This document shows, one piece after another, positions 8,832 to 18,218 of a stretch of DNA of 64,000 nt. Below the pieces are notes generated by a model, which ran no database searches, had not been told where the DNA came from, and worked only from the letters and a program-made list of their open reading frames with translations. Positions within the stretch are counted from its first letter, which is position 1. The number at the start of each line of letters is the position of its first letter. Position numbers and translations under genes: made by a program. Origin of the DNA: Sphingopyxis sp. Root154 (GTDB lineage: Bacteria; Pseudomonadota; Alphaproteobacteria; Sphingomonadales; Sphingomonadaceae); NCBI RefSeq assembly GCF_001427105.1, contig NZ_LMGI01000002.1, positions 477,865 to 541,864 of the forward strand. The letters run 5' to 3'.

Positions 8832-9479
8832 TCAATCGGCGAGCGCGCGGATGGCGTCGTTTTCGTGGATATGCACGCCCGAACCGCCATGCCCAGCGAG
8901 CGCAACAATCGCCGCGGCAACGCTGTTGCCCGAAATCGAGCGATAGCGGCGGAAGCTGCCGTGCAGCAGCGCATCGGTCAGCGGTGCGGCGATCGTCGCG
9001 ATCCCTTCGCCCAGCCGCTGCGGGCCGGGTCGGGCGCCGCGCAGCAGTCCGGGGCGGATCAGGTCGAGCCGGTCGAAGCCGAGCGCGCGGAGGTCGTCCT
9101 CGGTCTCGCCCTTGGTCCGCAGATAGAAATTGCCGCTTTTCGCCGCGGCGCCGACCGAACTCACCGAAATCATATGCGGGGTGCCGCCCGCCCTCGCGCC
9201 GCGCGCGGCGGCGAGTACGAGATCATGGTCGACCGCGCGAAAGGCGGCTTGCGACCCCGCTTGCCGGATCGTCGTACCGAGGCAGGAGATGAGCACTGCG
9301 GGCTTTTCGGCGGCGAGAATGTCGGCCCAGCGTTCGGGCGGTGCGACCAGTTGCTTGTGCTGCGCCGCCAGCCCTTCGACTTCGCGGCGCGCAAGGACGG
9401 TGACGGGTCTGGAACCGAAGTGCTCGATCACCGCGCGCCCGATCAGCCCCGTCGCGCCGACGATCAGCGCGTCAGGCAT
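8832..9479 (-). CDS. NAD(P)H-binding protein (atypical short-chain/NmrA-like oxidoreductase)
   Basis: A 215-residue Rossmann-fold protein that opens with the dinucleotide motif MPDALIVGATGLIGRAVIEHF (GxTGxxGR). It continues with VLARREVEGL, ISCLGTTIRQAGSQAAFRAVDHDLVLAAARGARAGG and MISVSSVGAAAKSGNFYLRTKGETEDDL. The SSVGA and YLRTKGETE segments correspond to the catalytic Ser and YxxxK of extended SDR proteins. It resembles the YwnB/TIP30-like, HTATIP2 group. The substrate is unknown. The start at 9479 overlaps the dgt stop by 8 bases; the longer frame to 9524 would run well into dgt. Confidence 0.8.
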   Translation of the reverse strand: MPDALIVGATGLIGRAVIEHFGSRPVTVLARREVEGLAAQHKQLVAPPERWADILAAEKPAVLISCLGTTIRQAGSQAAFRAVDHDLVLAAARGARAGGTPHMISVSSVGAAAKSGNFYLRTKGETEDDLRALGFDRLDLIRPGLLRGARPGPQRLGEGIATIAAPLTDALLHGSFRRYRSISGNSVAAAIVALAGHGGSGVHIHENDAIRALAD

Positions 9480-10644
9480 GCGCCAGCGCCTGTGGCACCG
9501 CATCGCGGCCGAAGATTTCAGCATAACGGTCGATGGCGAAACGGTCGGTCATGCCGGCGATATAATCACCGATATGTCGGTTTGTCGCGCATTCTTCGCC
9601 GGGCAGCCTGGCCGACCAGTCCGATCCCATAAGCCGCGGGTCGTCGGCATAAGCGGCGAACAGCCGCCCGACGACCTGGTTTGCAGCCTCGGCGGCGGCG
9701 ACCTGTTCGGGGTGGTGATAAAGATTGGCATACATGAAGCGTTTGAGATCACGCTCCTCCACCGCGAGTTCGGCTGAGAAACCACCAAGCGTTCGGCCTG
9801 CGCCGCGCACTTCGTCGACGCTTGTGACGCCAGCTTCGGCTACGTTGGCCTCCGTCGCGGCGATCACGTCGTTGACCATCACGCCGATCTGGTCGCGCAC
9901 GAGTTCGCGCAGCAGCCGGTCGCGCGGCGCCCCCGGGAAGCGGCCTTCCACGGCGCGGAAATTAGCGGCGACGAAGGGCTGTTCCATCAACTGGTCAAGA
10001 TCGAGCAGCCCCGCGCGCAGACCATCGTCGATATCGTGATTGTCATAGGCGATGTCGTCGGCAACCGCCGCGATCTGCGCCTCGAGGCTGGCGTAGCTGC
10101 CGAGGTCGAGTCCGAAATCGCCATCGATTTCGGCAAGCGCCCAGCCGGGCACCGTCACGGGGCCATTATGCTTGGCGAGCCCTTCGAGCGTTTCCCATGT
10201 CAGGTTGAGGCCATCGAAAAGCGGATAGGGACATTCGAGTCGCGCCAAGGTGCGCAGCGTGTGGCCGTTGTGGTCGAAGCCGCCATGCGCCGCCATCGCG
10301 GCCTTCAGCGCATCCTCGCCGGCATGGCCGAAGGGCGGATGGCCGATGTCGTGCGCAAGGCACAAAGCCTCGGTCAGATCCTCGTTGAGCCCGAGCGCGC
10401 GCGCGATGCCGCGGCCGATCTGCGCCACCTCGATGCTGTGGGTCAGGCGGACGCGATAATGATCGCCATCGGGGGCGACGAACACCTGCGTCTTGTGGCG
10501 CAGTCGGCGGAACGCGATCGAGTGGATGATGCGGTCGCGGTCGCGTTGGAAATCGTCGCGTGGGCCCCGGACGACGCGGCCGAGCTCGGCATGACGCCGC
10601 CCGCGGCTATATGCGGGATCGCTGGCGCAGTCGGCAACGCTCAC
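9472..10644 (-). CDS. dgt: Deoxyguanosinetriphosphate triphosphohydrolase-like protein (HD domain)
   Basis: An HD-superfamily dNTP triphosphohydrolase, which converts dGTP or other dNTPs to the nucleoside plus triphosphate and so trims nucleotide pools. It has 390 residues from a GTG start. Motifs are RDRDRIIHSIAFRRLRHKTQVF, RLTHSIEVAQIGR (metal His70), and LAHDIGHPPFGHAGE (the HD pair at 98-99). The GTG at 10644 overlaps the stop of the SPOR gene (GTGA). The longer frame to 10785 is out-of-frame sequence of the SPOR gene. Members of this length are usually described as dGTPase-like; exact nucleotide preference is unknown. Confidence 0.93.
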   Translation of the reverse strand: MSVADCASDPAYSRGRRHAELGRVVRGPRDDFQRDRDRIIHSIAFRRLRHKTQVFVAPDGDHYRVRLTHSIEVAQIGRGIARALGLNEDLTEALCLAHDIGHPPFGHAGEDALKAAMAAHGGFDHNGHTLRTLARLECPYPLFDGLNLTWETLEGLAKHNGPVTVPGWALAEIDGDFGLDLGSYASLEAQIAAVADDIAYDNHDIDDGLRAGLLDLDQLMEQPFVAANFRAVEGRFPGAPRDRLLRELVRDQIGVMVNDVIAATEANVAEAGVTSVDEVRGAGRTLGGFSAELAVEERDLKRFMYANLYHHPEQVAAAEAANQVVGRLFAAYADDPRLMGSDWSARLPGEECATNRHIGDYIAGMTDRFAIDRYAEIFGRDAVPQALAHA

Positions 10645-12515
10645 TTGACCGGATCGACGGACTGGCCCGCCTCGCTGTTGAACAGGAAACCGTCGCCGCC
10701 AGCCTTCTTGTGGTCGGCGAGCCAATCCTGCGCCGCCTTGCGGTCCTTGAACGGGCCGACGAGCAGACGCCGCGTCTTGCCCCATTCGGTCGTTGCACCC
10801 GACTTGCCCTTAAACACGGCCGGGCTTTTCTTAGCGAATTTTCCGAAGTCGGTCGCGAGCGCCTTGGCATTGGCACCTGTCGCGACCTGCACCCATATGC
10901 GCGCTGGATTGGCCTTTTTCTCGGCGGCTTCTTCCTTGGCCTTCGCGTCGACTTCTGCCTTCAATTTCGCGGCAGCACTGTCTTTCTCGCGTTTCGCCGC
11001 CTCGGCTGCCTCAGCCTTCCGCTTGTCTGCCAGCAGCTTGGCGAGCGTGTCGGCGCCGACCGCATTGTCACTCTGCGCCAGTTCCTCAGCCGGGATATCG
11101 ATCGATCCCACGATGTCGGCGAGCGACGCGAGCGGCGCCGCCGAAACGGATGCTGGCGTGGCGGCTACCGCGCTGACCGCCGGCGACGAGGCAGGCGCAA
11201 CGGCTTCGGTCGCGGCGGGCGGCACCGGGGTCGACACGGCTGCTGTCGAACGGCCCATGTCGGCGATCGAAAAGCCCGGGCCGACCGGGCCCTTTCCGGC
11301 ATCGACGGCCGCGCCGATCGGCCCGGGCGCAGAGGCGGCAGGTATCGAGGCGGGCGGCGGAACAGGACGAACCGCCTGTGTCGGGGCGGGGGTCGGACTC
11401 GGGGTCGGGGTCGGTGCTTCGATTGGTGTGCGAATGGCCTGTTGAAACGGCGAACGCAGCGCCGGGGCATTCGCGGCGGACGAACCGGGCGGTGTCGACG
11501 TCGCGGGCGCGGGCGCCGCGGCGGGCGTTGTGGCAGGCGGCCGGGCGACCGGTTCCGAAACGGGTTTGCGGCCTACCGGCGCGGGCGTCGCCGACATGAC
11601 GGGCCGCCGCTGGTCGCCCGTTACCTGACGCTTGCCCGTCGCTGCAGCCGGCGGAGTGGCCGGCGGCGGCGTGGCGGCGGCAACCTGCACCGGCTTTCGC
11701 TTTGGTCCCAATTGTCCGTTCGGGAAGCGCCCGAAATGCGCGGCGGCGGCCTGCTGCGCAGGATTGAGCCGGTCCATCTGGGTCAGGTAGGGCATGATGT
11801 TCTGCGCCATCGCGGGCGGCATCGTCGCGTTGACGATATCGATCGCCTCCTTGTCGCGGCCGTTCATCGCCAGGATCATCGCGCGGAGGCGCCATGCGCC
11901 GCGATCCTGCGCACGCAATTGCGGCGTCAGCAACTGGATCGCGCGATCGGCATCGCCGCTGATCCCGAGCGACAGCGCATAGCGCCGCGTCAGTTCGTCG
12001 TTGGGAGTGATCGACAGCGCGAGCTGGTAATCGCGCTGCGCCGCGTCCTGTTGCCCGAGCAGGTCGCGCGCGAGACCTCGGTCGGCGAGGAACAGCCGTT
12101 CGGGCGCGCCCATCAGCTGCGCTTCGCCGAAATAATCGAGCGCGCGCGTCGGGTTTTCCATATGGACCATCGCCGAACCCAGCGCGGCCTTGACCGCGCC
12201 GTCGCGCGGGTTCGCCTGTTCGGCGCGGACAAGGAAGCCCAGAGCGGCGCGATAATCCTCGAGCTCGATCGACGCGCGGCCGGCATTGAGCAGTGCGGAC
12301 GTGTCGCTGTTGTTCGAGGCGATGCGCGCGAGGGAGGAAGACAGGAGCGACCGCGCCGCGGTCCGCTTTTCCATCGCCGCTTTCGTCGCGGGATCCGGCG
12401 GAGTCACCTGCGCATGAACGGACGACAGCGCCGCCGTCCCAAGCAACAGCGCACCGAGCGCGCGAACATAATAGCGCGCGCGCGCCGGCCTCGCCGTCAA
12501 TTTCACTTGCCGCAT
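10641..12515 (-). CDS. Secreted TPR and SPOR-domain protein
   Basis: A 624-residue exported protein directly downstream of ftsZ. An N-terminal signal peptide is visible (LGALLLGTAALSSVHAQ). TPR-like helices follow at about residues 70-250. Next comes a Pro/Ala/Thr-rich linker at about 280-460 with a PTPTPSPTPAPTQ run, then a charged coiled-coil-like segment rich in KAEAAEAAKREK. It ends in a SPOR domain (ARIWVQVATGANAKALATDFGKF ... RRLLVGPFKDRKAAQDWL, about 540-615). SPOR domains bind denuded septal peptidoglycan, so a role at the division site is likely. An in-frame TTG lies two codons upstream of the ATG chosen. It overlaps dgt by 4 bases. Confidence 0.85.
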   Translation of the reverse strand: MRQVKLTARPARARYYVRALGALLLGTAALSSVHAQVTPPDPATKAAMEKRTAARSLLSSSLARIASNNSDTSALLNAGRASIELEDYRAALGFLVRAEQANPRDGAVKAALGSAMVHMENPTRALDYFGEAQLMGAPERLFLADRGLARDLLGQQDAAQRDYQLALSITPNDELTRRYALSLGISGDADRAIQLLTPQLRAQDRGAWRLRAMILAMNGRDKEAIDIVNATMPPAMAQNIMPYLTQMDRLNPAQQAAAAHFGRFPNGQLGPKRKPVQVAAATPPPATPPAAATGKRQVTGDQRRPVMSATPAPVGRKPVSEPVARPPATTPAAAPAPATSTPPGSSAANAPALRSPFQQAIRTPIEAPTPTPSPTPAPTQAVRPVPPPASIPAASAPGPIGAAVDAGKGPVGPGFSIADMGRSTAAVSTPVPPAATEAVAPASSPAVSAVAATPASVSAAPLASLADIVGSIDIPAEELAQSDNAVGADTLAKLLADKRKAEAAEAAKREKDSAAAKLKAEVDAKAKEEAAEKKANPARIWVQVATGANAKALATDFGKFAKKSPAVFKGKSGATTEWGKTRRLLVGPFKDRKAAQDWLADHKKAGGDGFLFNSEAGQSVDPVK

Positions 12516-12575
12516 GGGCAACTCATCCCGATTTCCGGCCTGCCATGCCCGGCGGGCGGCCGCTCGATAGCCCTG

Positions 12576-14036
12576 TTACTGGTTGTTCTGCCGCCCGAGG
12601 AAGCGCGGAATATCGACTCCGTCCTCCTTGGCGCCTTCATCGCTTTCGGGTGCCGAAGCCCCGCGCGACAGGCGCGACATGCGCTCGAACAAGGTTCCGC
12701 CACCGACCGACCGTGCGGGCGATTCGTCCGCCGGCGTCGGATCCGCGGCGGGCGACGAGCGATATTCGGCCGGCGCTTCGGGCGCGTCGAGCACGAGTTC
12801 GTCGGAGGTATCGTCATAGGTCGCGGCGACCTGCGACAATTCCATCGGCTCCTCTTCGGCAGCGGCGGCCGGAGCATCGCGCTCGGCGGTGTCGCCCAGC
12901 GAGAAGCCGGGGGCCGGATCGTTATCTTCCACCGACGCGGTTTCGGCGAGAGCTTCTTCCTGAACCGCCGGCTCGACAGTCTCTTCGACCACCGGAGCGG
13001 GAGCGGCCGCACGCGCGGGAGCGAAAGAGAAGCTGCGCGTCGCGGGCGATGCCTGCGCCGCCGCTTCGCCGTTGCTGTCTATTCCGGTGGCGACCACCGA
13101 GACGCGGATCTTGCCGTCGAGGTTATCGTTGAACGCGCTGCCCCAAATGATGTTGGCGTCGGGATCGACCAGCTCGCGGATATGGTTCGCCGCCTCGTCG
13201 ACTTCCATCAGGCGCATGTCCTCGCCGCCAGTGATCGAGATGATGACGCCCTTGGCACCTGCCATCGACACGCCATCGAGCAGCGGATTGGCGATCGCCT
13301 TCTGCGCGGCTTCGAGCGCACGACCATCGCCTTCGGCTTCGCCGGTGCCCATCATCGCCTTGCCCATTTCGCGCATCACGCTGCGAACGTCGGCAAAGTC
13401 GAGGTTGATCAGGCCGGGCATGACCATCAGGTCGGTGATGCCGCGCACGCCTTGCTGGAGCACTTCATCCGCCATGGTGAAGGCTTCTTTGAACGTCGTG
13501 TTCGGGTTGGCGACAAGGAAGAGATTCTGGTTCGGAATGACGATCAGCGTGTCGACGTGATCCTGCAGCTCGGCGATGCCCGAGTCCGCCGAACGCATGC
13601 GGCGCTGGCCTTCGAAGGTGAAGGGCTTGGTCACGACGCCGACGGTCAGGATGCCGCGATCGCGCGCCGCCTTGGCGATGACGGGCGCCGCACCAGTGCC
13701 GGTGCCGCCGCCCATGCCCGCCGCGACGAAGCACATATGCGCACCGTTCAGCGCTTCCTCGACCTGCGCGATGCTTTCTTCGGCGGCCGCACGGCCGACC
13801 TCGGGCCGCGAACCCGCGCCCAGACCCTGGGTGATCTGCGTCCCCAGCTGGATGCGCCGTTCGGCCGGCGAGGCGTTGAGCGCCTGCGCGTCGGTGTTCG
13901 CGACGATGAAATCGACGCCCTCGACGCGTGCCGCGATCATGTTTGCGATGGCATTGCCGCCCGCGCCGCCGACGCCGATCACCGCGATGCGCGGCTTCAG
14001 CTCATCGACCTGCGGCGGGCCAATATTGATGCTCAT
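12576..14036 (-). CDS. ftsZ: Cell division protein FtsZ
   Basis: The tubulin-like GTPase that forms the cytokinetic Z-ring. It has 486 residues from the ATG at 14036, preceded by GGGAGA; a TTG lies one codon upstream. The GTPase domain shows [17 protein letters not shown] and the tubulin signature GGGTGTG (109-115). The T7 loop is present as [24 protein letters not shown] long acidic, Pro/Ala-rich linker (about 320-470) follows, and the protein ends in the conserved peptide [11 protein letters not shown] that binds FtsA and other partners. The long linker is typical of alphaproteobacteria. Last gene of the dcw cluster, 152 bases after ftsA, with its own upstream region. Confidence 0.98.
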   Translation of the reverse strand: MSINIGPPQVDELKPRIAVIGVGGAGGNAIANMIAARVEGVDFIVANTDAQALNASPAERRIQLGTQITQGLGAGSRPEVGRAAAEESIAQVEEALNGAHMCFVAAGMGGGTGTGAAPVIAKAARDRGILTVGVVTKPFTFEGQRRMRSADSGIAELQDHVDTLIVIPNQNLFLVANPNTTFKEAFTMADEVLQQGVRGITDLMVMPGLINLDFADVRSVMREMGKAMMGTGEAEGDGRALEAAQKAIANPLLDGVSMAGAKGVIISITGGEDMRLMEVDEAANHIRELVDPDANIIWGSAFNDNLDGKIRVSVVATGIDSNGEAAAQASPATRSFSFAPARAAAPAPVVEETVEPAVQEEALAETASVEDNDPAPGFSLGDTAERDAPAAAAEEEPMELSQVAATYDDTSDELVLDAPEAPAEYRSSPAADPTPADESPARSVGGGTLFERMSRLSRGASAPESDEGAKEDGVDIPRFLGRQNNQ

Positions 14037-14188
14037 CAAATAGTCTCCCTGCAGCGGCGGACAGGTGCCGCTTCCCCAACCTTGCGACCCAGCCGGGCGG
14101 TAGTCCGTCCGCCCGGTTTTCTACTACCGCATTGCACTATTGTGACGTGGGAATCACCCAAAAAATTAACCTTTTCGTCGCGTATCAT
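14037..14188 (-). promoter_or_regulatory. ftsA-ftsZ intergenic region with GANTC site and hairpin
   Basis: The only sizeable gap inside the dcw cluster. It holds one GANTC sequence (GAATC, 14151-14155), the target of the alphaproteobacterial cell-cycle methylase CcrM. A TTAACCTT (14166-14173, plus strand) resembles a CtrA half-site TTAACCAT with one mismatch. There is also a GC-rich hairpin (14093-14116, listed separately). A dedicated ftsZ promoter here is likely by analogy with Caulobacter, where ftsZ transcription responds to CtrA and GANTC methylation. I could not pick -35/-10 boxes with confidence. Confidence 0.5.
14093..14116. other. GC-rich hairpin upstream of ftsZ
   Basis: CCGGGCGG (14093-14100) and CCGCCCGG (14109-14116) form a perfect 8-bp stem with an 8-base loop. 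A TTTT run follows only on the plus strand, so for the minus-strand ftsA-ftsZ transcript it is not a classic terminator. It would instead be an mRNA structure in the ftsZ leader, able to affect processing or stability. Confidence 0.6.
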
Positions 14189-15445
14189 TCAAAAACTGCT
14201 CTTAAGAGCCGCCATGAGGCGGTGGAGGATCGAAGTCCCCGCGGGCTTGTACACATCCTGCGACATCATCGGCAGGTCGCGGAGGTCCACGGGGTCCGAC
14301 GCGGCATAGAGAACCAGACCTGCGAGCGTCGCGAAAGCGGGGCCACTATGCGCATCGGGCAGGCCGTGCAAGCCGCGCGGTCGCCCGACGCGCGCGGCGC
14401 GGCCGAGCGCGCTTTGGGTGTAGTCGGCGATGCCTTTCAGGTCGGCGCCGCCGCCGACGAGCACCACCTGACGCCCGATCGGGCCGACGAAATGCAGGTC
14501 TTTGAGCGTCCGGCCAATCTCCCCCATCATCGCGTCGAGGCGCTGGCGGATGACCGATATCAATTGCGCGCGCGTGATGCGCGGGGAGTCGCCGTTTGTC
14601 GGGGCGCCGGGTTCGAGTTCGATGATCTCGTTATTGTCGCGCGGGCTGGCCGAGGCCGAGCCGTAGAAACTCTGCAGCCGCTGCGCCTGGCTGCGGCGAA
14701 TGCCGAAGGCCGAGGCGATGTCGTCGGTGATGTCGCTGGCGCCGAAGGGCAGCGACGCCATTTCGACGAGCATGCCGCCGGCATAGAGCGAGACGGTGGT
14801 GACCGCCGCGCCGAGCTCGACCAGCGCGACGCCGAGGTCGCGTTCCTCGTCGGACAGGCAGGCAAGCCCCGCGGCGATCGGAGAGGCGACGACGGCGTTG
14901 ACGTCGAGATGCGCCTGGCGAACCGCGGCCTCGAGGTTCCGCACCGGCGCGCCGTCGGCCATGATGATGTGGATATCGACGCCCAGCCGGTCGGCATGGA
15001 GGCCGATCGGGTTCTTCACGCCGTTGAGCCCGTCGAGCGTGTAGAGCGCGGGCTGCGCGTGGAGGATCATGCGGCCTTCGGGGTCGATACCGGCACGGCC
15101 CGCGGCGAGCAGGTCGTCGATATCCTCCTGTTCGATGCGATGGCCGCCGAGTTCGCTTTCGATCGGGGCGACGTCGCTGAGCAACCCACCCGCCGAGAAG
15201 CTGACCCACACATCGTCGATGTTGAGCCCCGCGATGCGCTCGGCCTGTTCGATCGCCTCGCGCACGATATGCTCGGTCTGCTCCATGTCGGCGACATAGC
15301 CGCGCTGGACCCCACGGCTCTCGCGCTGGCCGGTGCCGAGCACGTGCAGCTGGCCGTCGGCGGTCTGCCCCGCGATCAGCGCGCAGACCTTCCACGACCC
15401 GACATCAAGCGCGGTGATGATCTTTTCGATGCGCGGCGGCGCCAT
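14189..15445 (-). CDS. ftsA: Cell division protein FtsA
   Basis: The actin-like ATPase that anchors FtsZ filaments to the membrane and recruits later division proteins. It has 418 residues. Visible are the phosphate-1 region IITALDVGSWKVCALIAG, the 1C domain region, ALVELGAAVTTVSLYAGG (phosphate 2), VVLVGGGADLKGIADYTQ (adenosine motif), and a C-terminal amphipathic helix SILHRLMAALKSSF that would be the membrane-targeting sequence. It begins 3 bases after the ftsQ stop. Confidence 0.97.
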   Translation of the reverse strand: MAPPRIEKIITALDVGSWKVCALIAGQTADGQLHVLGTGQRESRGVQRGYVADMEQTEHIVREAIEQAERIAGLNIDDVWVSFSAGGLLSDVAPIESELGGHRIEQEDIDDLLAAGRAGIDPEGRMILHAQPALYTLDGLNGVKNPIGLHADRLGVDIHIIMADGAPVRNLEAAVRQAHLDVNAVVASPIAAGLACLSDEERDLGVALVELGAAVTTVSLYAGGMLVEMASLPFGASDITDDIASAFGIRRSQAQRLQSFYGSASASPRDNNEIIELEPGAPTNGDSPRITRAQLISVIRQRLDAMMGEIGRTLKDLHFVGPIGRQVVLVGGGADLKGIADYTQSALGRAARVGRPRGLHGLPDAHSGPAFATLAGLVLYAASDPVDLRDLPMMSQDVYKPAGTSILHRLMAALKSSF

Positions 15446-15448
15446 GGC

Positions 15449-16387
15449 TTATCCCTTCTCCGCCGAGGCTTCGGCGACGGCGTCGACCGCGGCGCGCGCA
15501 TCGTCGAGCTTTGCGGGTGCTACCTGCCCTTCGTGCGGAAGGCGTAGCACGAACCGCGCGGGATCGCGCATGTCGAAGCGCAATATGCCGCGCCCGAGCA
15601 AGCGGTTGGCGCCGTCCATATGCGCGAATTTGGCGAGCGCCGCCTTCGCCTCGGCTTCGCCTTCGGGAAGCGAGAGCGTTTCGCCGCTACGGAAGCGCAG
15701 GTCCCAGCGGCGATTGCCGACCCAGGTCGCGCCCGCGAGCAATTCCTTGAGGCTGCTCGCCTCGGTCAGCAGCCGGTCGAGGTCTTGCGAGCGCTGGTTC
15801 GCCTTCGGCCCGATGACGAGCGGCAAGTCGGGCATCGTCGCGACCGTTACGGGTTCGAGCACGACGCCTTTTTCGTCAATGAGCGACAGGCGGTTATTAT
15901 GCTGCCAGATTGCCGCAGGGGTGCGCTCGACGATATCGACAACGAGCGTGTCGGGCAGACGCCGCGACACGCGCGCATCCTTGATCCAGCCGTAGCGCAT
16001 CAGGTCGCCGCGGACATCCTCGAGGTCGACCGCCGCCATCGAGCGGTCCTTCTGCGCCAGCGCGATGTCATAGACTTTCAGCCGGTCGATGCGGTCGGCG
16101 CCGACCACCTCGACCTTCTTGACCTGGAAACCGGCGCGGCCGACCGCCTGCGCATATTCCTCGTGGATCTTTGCGGTCACGCCGGTGGCATGCGCGCCGA
16201 TCGCGACGACAGCGCACAGGCTGAGCCCGATCGTCCAGTTGGCGACCTTCTGCAGCCGCTGCGGGCTGATCGGCAGCGCGTTGATGATCGCGTTGAGACG
16301 CGAGGCCTGGACCTTCCGCCGCTTCTTCGGCGCACGCGCCGGGCGGCGCGGCGGCGCCTTCCCCCGCTTGATCTGTGTCTTGCTCAT
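15449..16387 (-). CDS. ftsQ: Cell division protein FtsQ (DivIB)
   Basis: A bitopic inner-membrane division protein that bridges cytoplasmic and periplasmic divisome parts and pairs with FtsL/FtsB. It has 312 residues. A basic cytoplasmic N-terminus (KRGKAPPRRPARAPKKRRK) precedes one membrane helix (WTIGLSLCAVVAIGAHATGV, about 50-69). A POTRA domain follows (VKKVEVVGADRIDRLKVYDIALAQKDRSMAAVDLEDVRGDLMRYGWIKDARVSRRLPDTLVVDIVERTP), then the beta domain. It overlaps ddl by 4 bases (ATGA). Confidence 0.96.
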   Translation of the reverse strand: MSKTQIKRGKAPPRRPARAPKKRRKVQASRLNAIINALPISPQRLQKVANWTIGLSLCAVVAIGAHATGVTAKIHEEYAQAVGRAGFQVKKVEVVGADRIDRLKVYDIALAQKDRSMAAVDLEDVRGDLMRYGWIKDARVSRRLPDTLVVDIVERTPAAIWQHNNRLSLIDEKGVVLEPVTVATMPDLPLVIGPKANQRSQDLDRLLTEASSLKELLAGATWVGNRRWDLRFRSGETLSLPEGEAEAKAALAKFAHMDGANRLLGRGILRFDMRDPARFVLRLPHEGQVAPAKLDDARAAVDAVAEASAEKG

Positions 16388-17310
16388 GATAACGCTTCCC
16401 CCACGATGCGTTCGACCAGTTCGGCATAATCCATGCCTACCGCGCGCCCCTGTTCGGGCACGAGGCTGAGCGCTGTCATGCCCGGCTGGGTGTTGACCTC
16501 GAGCAGGAATATCCCCGCGAGGCCATGTTCGTCGTCCCAGCGAAAATCCGAGCGCGATACGCCCTTGCAGCCGAGCAGGCGGTGCGCCTGGATCGCCAGA
16601 TCCTTCATCCGCTGCGCCACCTCATCGGGCACGTCGGCGGGGCAGACATGTTCGGTCAGCCCTTCGGTGTATTTGGCGTCATAGTCGTAAAAGCCCGACT
16701 TCACACGCAGTTCGGTGACGGCAAGCGCCGTGCCGCCGAGCACCGCGACGGTCAGCTCGCGGCCTTTGATAAAGGGCTCGGCGAGCAGCCGGTCGAATTC
16801 CTGCCAAGGGCCCACGGCTTCGCGCGCGATCGGGTTGCCGTAATTGCTGTCGTCCTTAACGATCGCGACGCCGACCGACGAGCCTTCGTTGACGGGTTTG
16901 AGCACATAGGGGCGCGGCAAGGGGTCGACTGTAAAGAGGCTTTCGCTGTCGACCATCGTCCCCGTCGGCATCGGAATACCATGCGGCACGAGCGCCTGCT
17001 TCGTCAATTCCTTGTCGATCGCGATCACCGAGGTCACGAGGCCGCTGTGCGTATATTTAAGGCTCATCAGGTCGAGCATGCCCTGCACGGTGCCATCCTC
17101 ACCCGGAACGCCGTGGAGCGCGTTGAACACGACATCGGGCTTCGCCTCGGCCAGCCGCAATGCAACGTCGCGGTCCATATCGATGCGCGTGACCTTATGG
17201 CCGCGACTTTCCAGCGCGTCGGCGACGCCATTGCCGCTCATCAGCGACACTTCGCGTTCGGCCGACCAGCCGCCCATCAGGACGGCGACATGCCACGGAC
17301 CCCGGCTCAC
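16384..17310 (-). CDS. ddl: D-alanine--D-alanine ligase
   Basis: ATP-grasp enzyme making the D-Ala-D-Ala dipeptide used by MurF. It has 308 residues from the GTG at 17310, which overlaps the murB stop (GTGA) and matches DdlB length. The longest frame (to 17490) and an ATG at 17340 both run into murB and add no Ddl sequence. Signatures are HVAVLMGGWSAEREVSLMSG at the N-terminus, NALHGVPGEDGTVQGMLDL, YVLKPVNEGSSVGVAIV, and the ATP-grasp C-terminus LLEVNTQPGMTALSLVPEQ with the metal-binding acidic residue and Asn. Confidence 0.97.
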   Translation of the reverse strand: MSRGPWHVAVLMGGWSAEREVSLMSGNGVADALESRGHKVTRIDMDRDVALRLAEAKPDVVFNALHGVPGEDGTVQGMLDLMSLKYTHSGLVTSVIAIDKELTKQALVPHGIPMPTGTMVDSESLFTVDPLPRPYVLKPVNEGSSVGVAIVKDDSNYGNPIAREAVGPWQEFDRLLAEPFIKGRELTVAVLGGTALAVTELRVKSGFYDYDAKYTEGLTEHVCPADVPDEVAQRMKDLAIQAHRLLGCKGVSRSDFRWDDEHGLAGIFLLEVNTQPGMTALSLVPEQGRAVGMDYAELVERIVGEALS

Positions 17311-18218
17311 TTCGCCACTCCCACGCGCTGAATCTCCCATTGCAGTTCGATGCCGCTCTTGTCCTTCACGCGGCGGCGGACTTCCTCGCCGAGTGCTTCG
17401 ATATCGGCGCTGGTCGCATCGCCGGTGTTGATGAGGAAATTGGTGTGTTTCTCGCTGACCTGCGCGCCGCCGACCGCGAAACCGCGGCATCCGGCCTCAT
17501 CGACAAGCTGCCACGCCTTGTGGCCGTCGGGGTTCTTGAAGGTCGAGCCGCCGGTTTTCGAGCGCAACGGCTGCGAGGCCTCGCGGCTCGCCGAGATACG
17601 ATCCATTTCGGCCTGGATGGCTTCGCTCTCGCCGCGATGTCCACGGAAACGGGCCAGCACGACAATCGCGCCATCGGGCAATTCGGAATGGCGATAGCTA
17701 TAATCCAGATCGGCGAGCGACAGCGTCCGGCATTCGCCCGAACGCAGCACGACTTCGCAGTCCACCAATATATCCTTGACCTCACCACCATAAGCGCCGC
17801 CGTTCATGCGCACGAAGCCGCCGACCGTGCCGGGTATCGAGCGCAGGAATTCCAGCCCCGCGATTCCGGCATCACGCGCCGTCGAGGAAACCAAGATGCC
17901 CGATGCGCCTCCGCCACACTCAAGCGTAACATGGTCGTCTGGATCCCAATCGCGGGTCACTTTGGCAAATGGCTTGCCCAATCGGACGACAACGCCCGGA
18001 AAACCACCATCTCGGACGATCAGATTCGATCCGAGACCGAGTGCCATCACAGGGATCGCGGGATCGAGGTGGCGAAGAAAATCTGCTAGGTCTCCGACAT
18101 CCTTCGGCTCGAACAGCCAGTCGGCAGGGCCGCCCGACTTGAACCAGACGAGCGGCGCCAGCGGCGCCTTCGCCGTCAGCTTGCCGCGCACGGCAGGAAG
18201 GGTATCAGCCATGCTCAT
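17307..18218 (-). CDS. murB: UDP-N-acetylenolpyruvoylglucosamine reductase
   Basis: FAD- and NADPH-dependent reductase that forms UDP-MurNAc in the cytosol. It has 303 residues. Motifs are [59 protein letters not shown] (FAD binding) and [13 protein letters not shown] with the catalytic serine in the GGSTFKNP loop. The pattern is of the shorter, type II-like MurB. ATGA overlap with murC. Confidence 0.97.
   Translation of the reverse strand: MSMADTLPAVRGKLTAKAPLAPLVWFKSGGPADWLFEPKDVGDLADFLRHLDPAIPVMALGLGSNLIVRDGGFPGVVVRLGKPFAKVTRDWDPDDHVTLECGGGASGILVSSTARDAGIAGLEFLRSIPGTVGGFVRMNGGAYGGEVKDILVDCEVVLRSGECRTLSLADLDYSYRHSELPDGAIVVLARFRGHRGESEAIQAEMDRISASREASQPLRSKTGGSTFKNPDGHKAWQLVDEAGCRGFAVGGAQVSEKHTNFLINTGDATSADIEALGEEVRRRVKDKSGIELQWEIQRVGVAK

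Noticed and set aside
10645-10785. Extended N-terminus of dgt
   Set aside because: Out-of-frame reading of the SPOR gene; a GTG at 10644 overlaps its stop exactly.
11380-11430. Short direct repeats that might suggest a tandem-repeat or CRISPR-like element
   Set aside because: They encode the Pro/Thr-rich linker of the SPOR protein in frame; there are no spacers and no cas genes.
10560-14309. A 1249-codon open frame on the plus strand
   Set aside because: It is antisense to dgt, the SPOR gene and ftsZ, rich in Arg/Gly low-complexity sequence, and has no domain. Long antisense frames are usual in DNA of this GC content.
17311-17490. Extended N-terminus of ddl
   Set aside because: Out-of-frame murB sequence; the GTG at 17310 gives the normal length.
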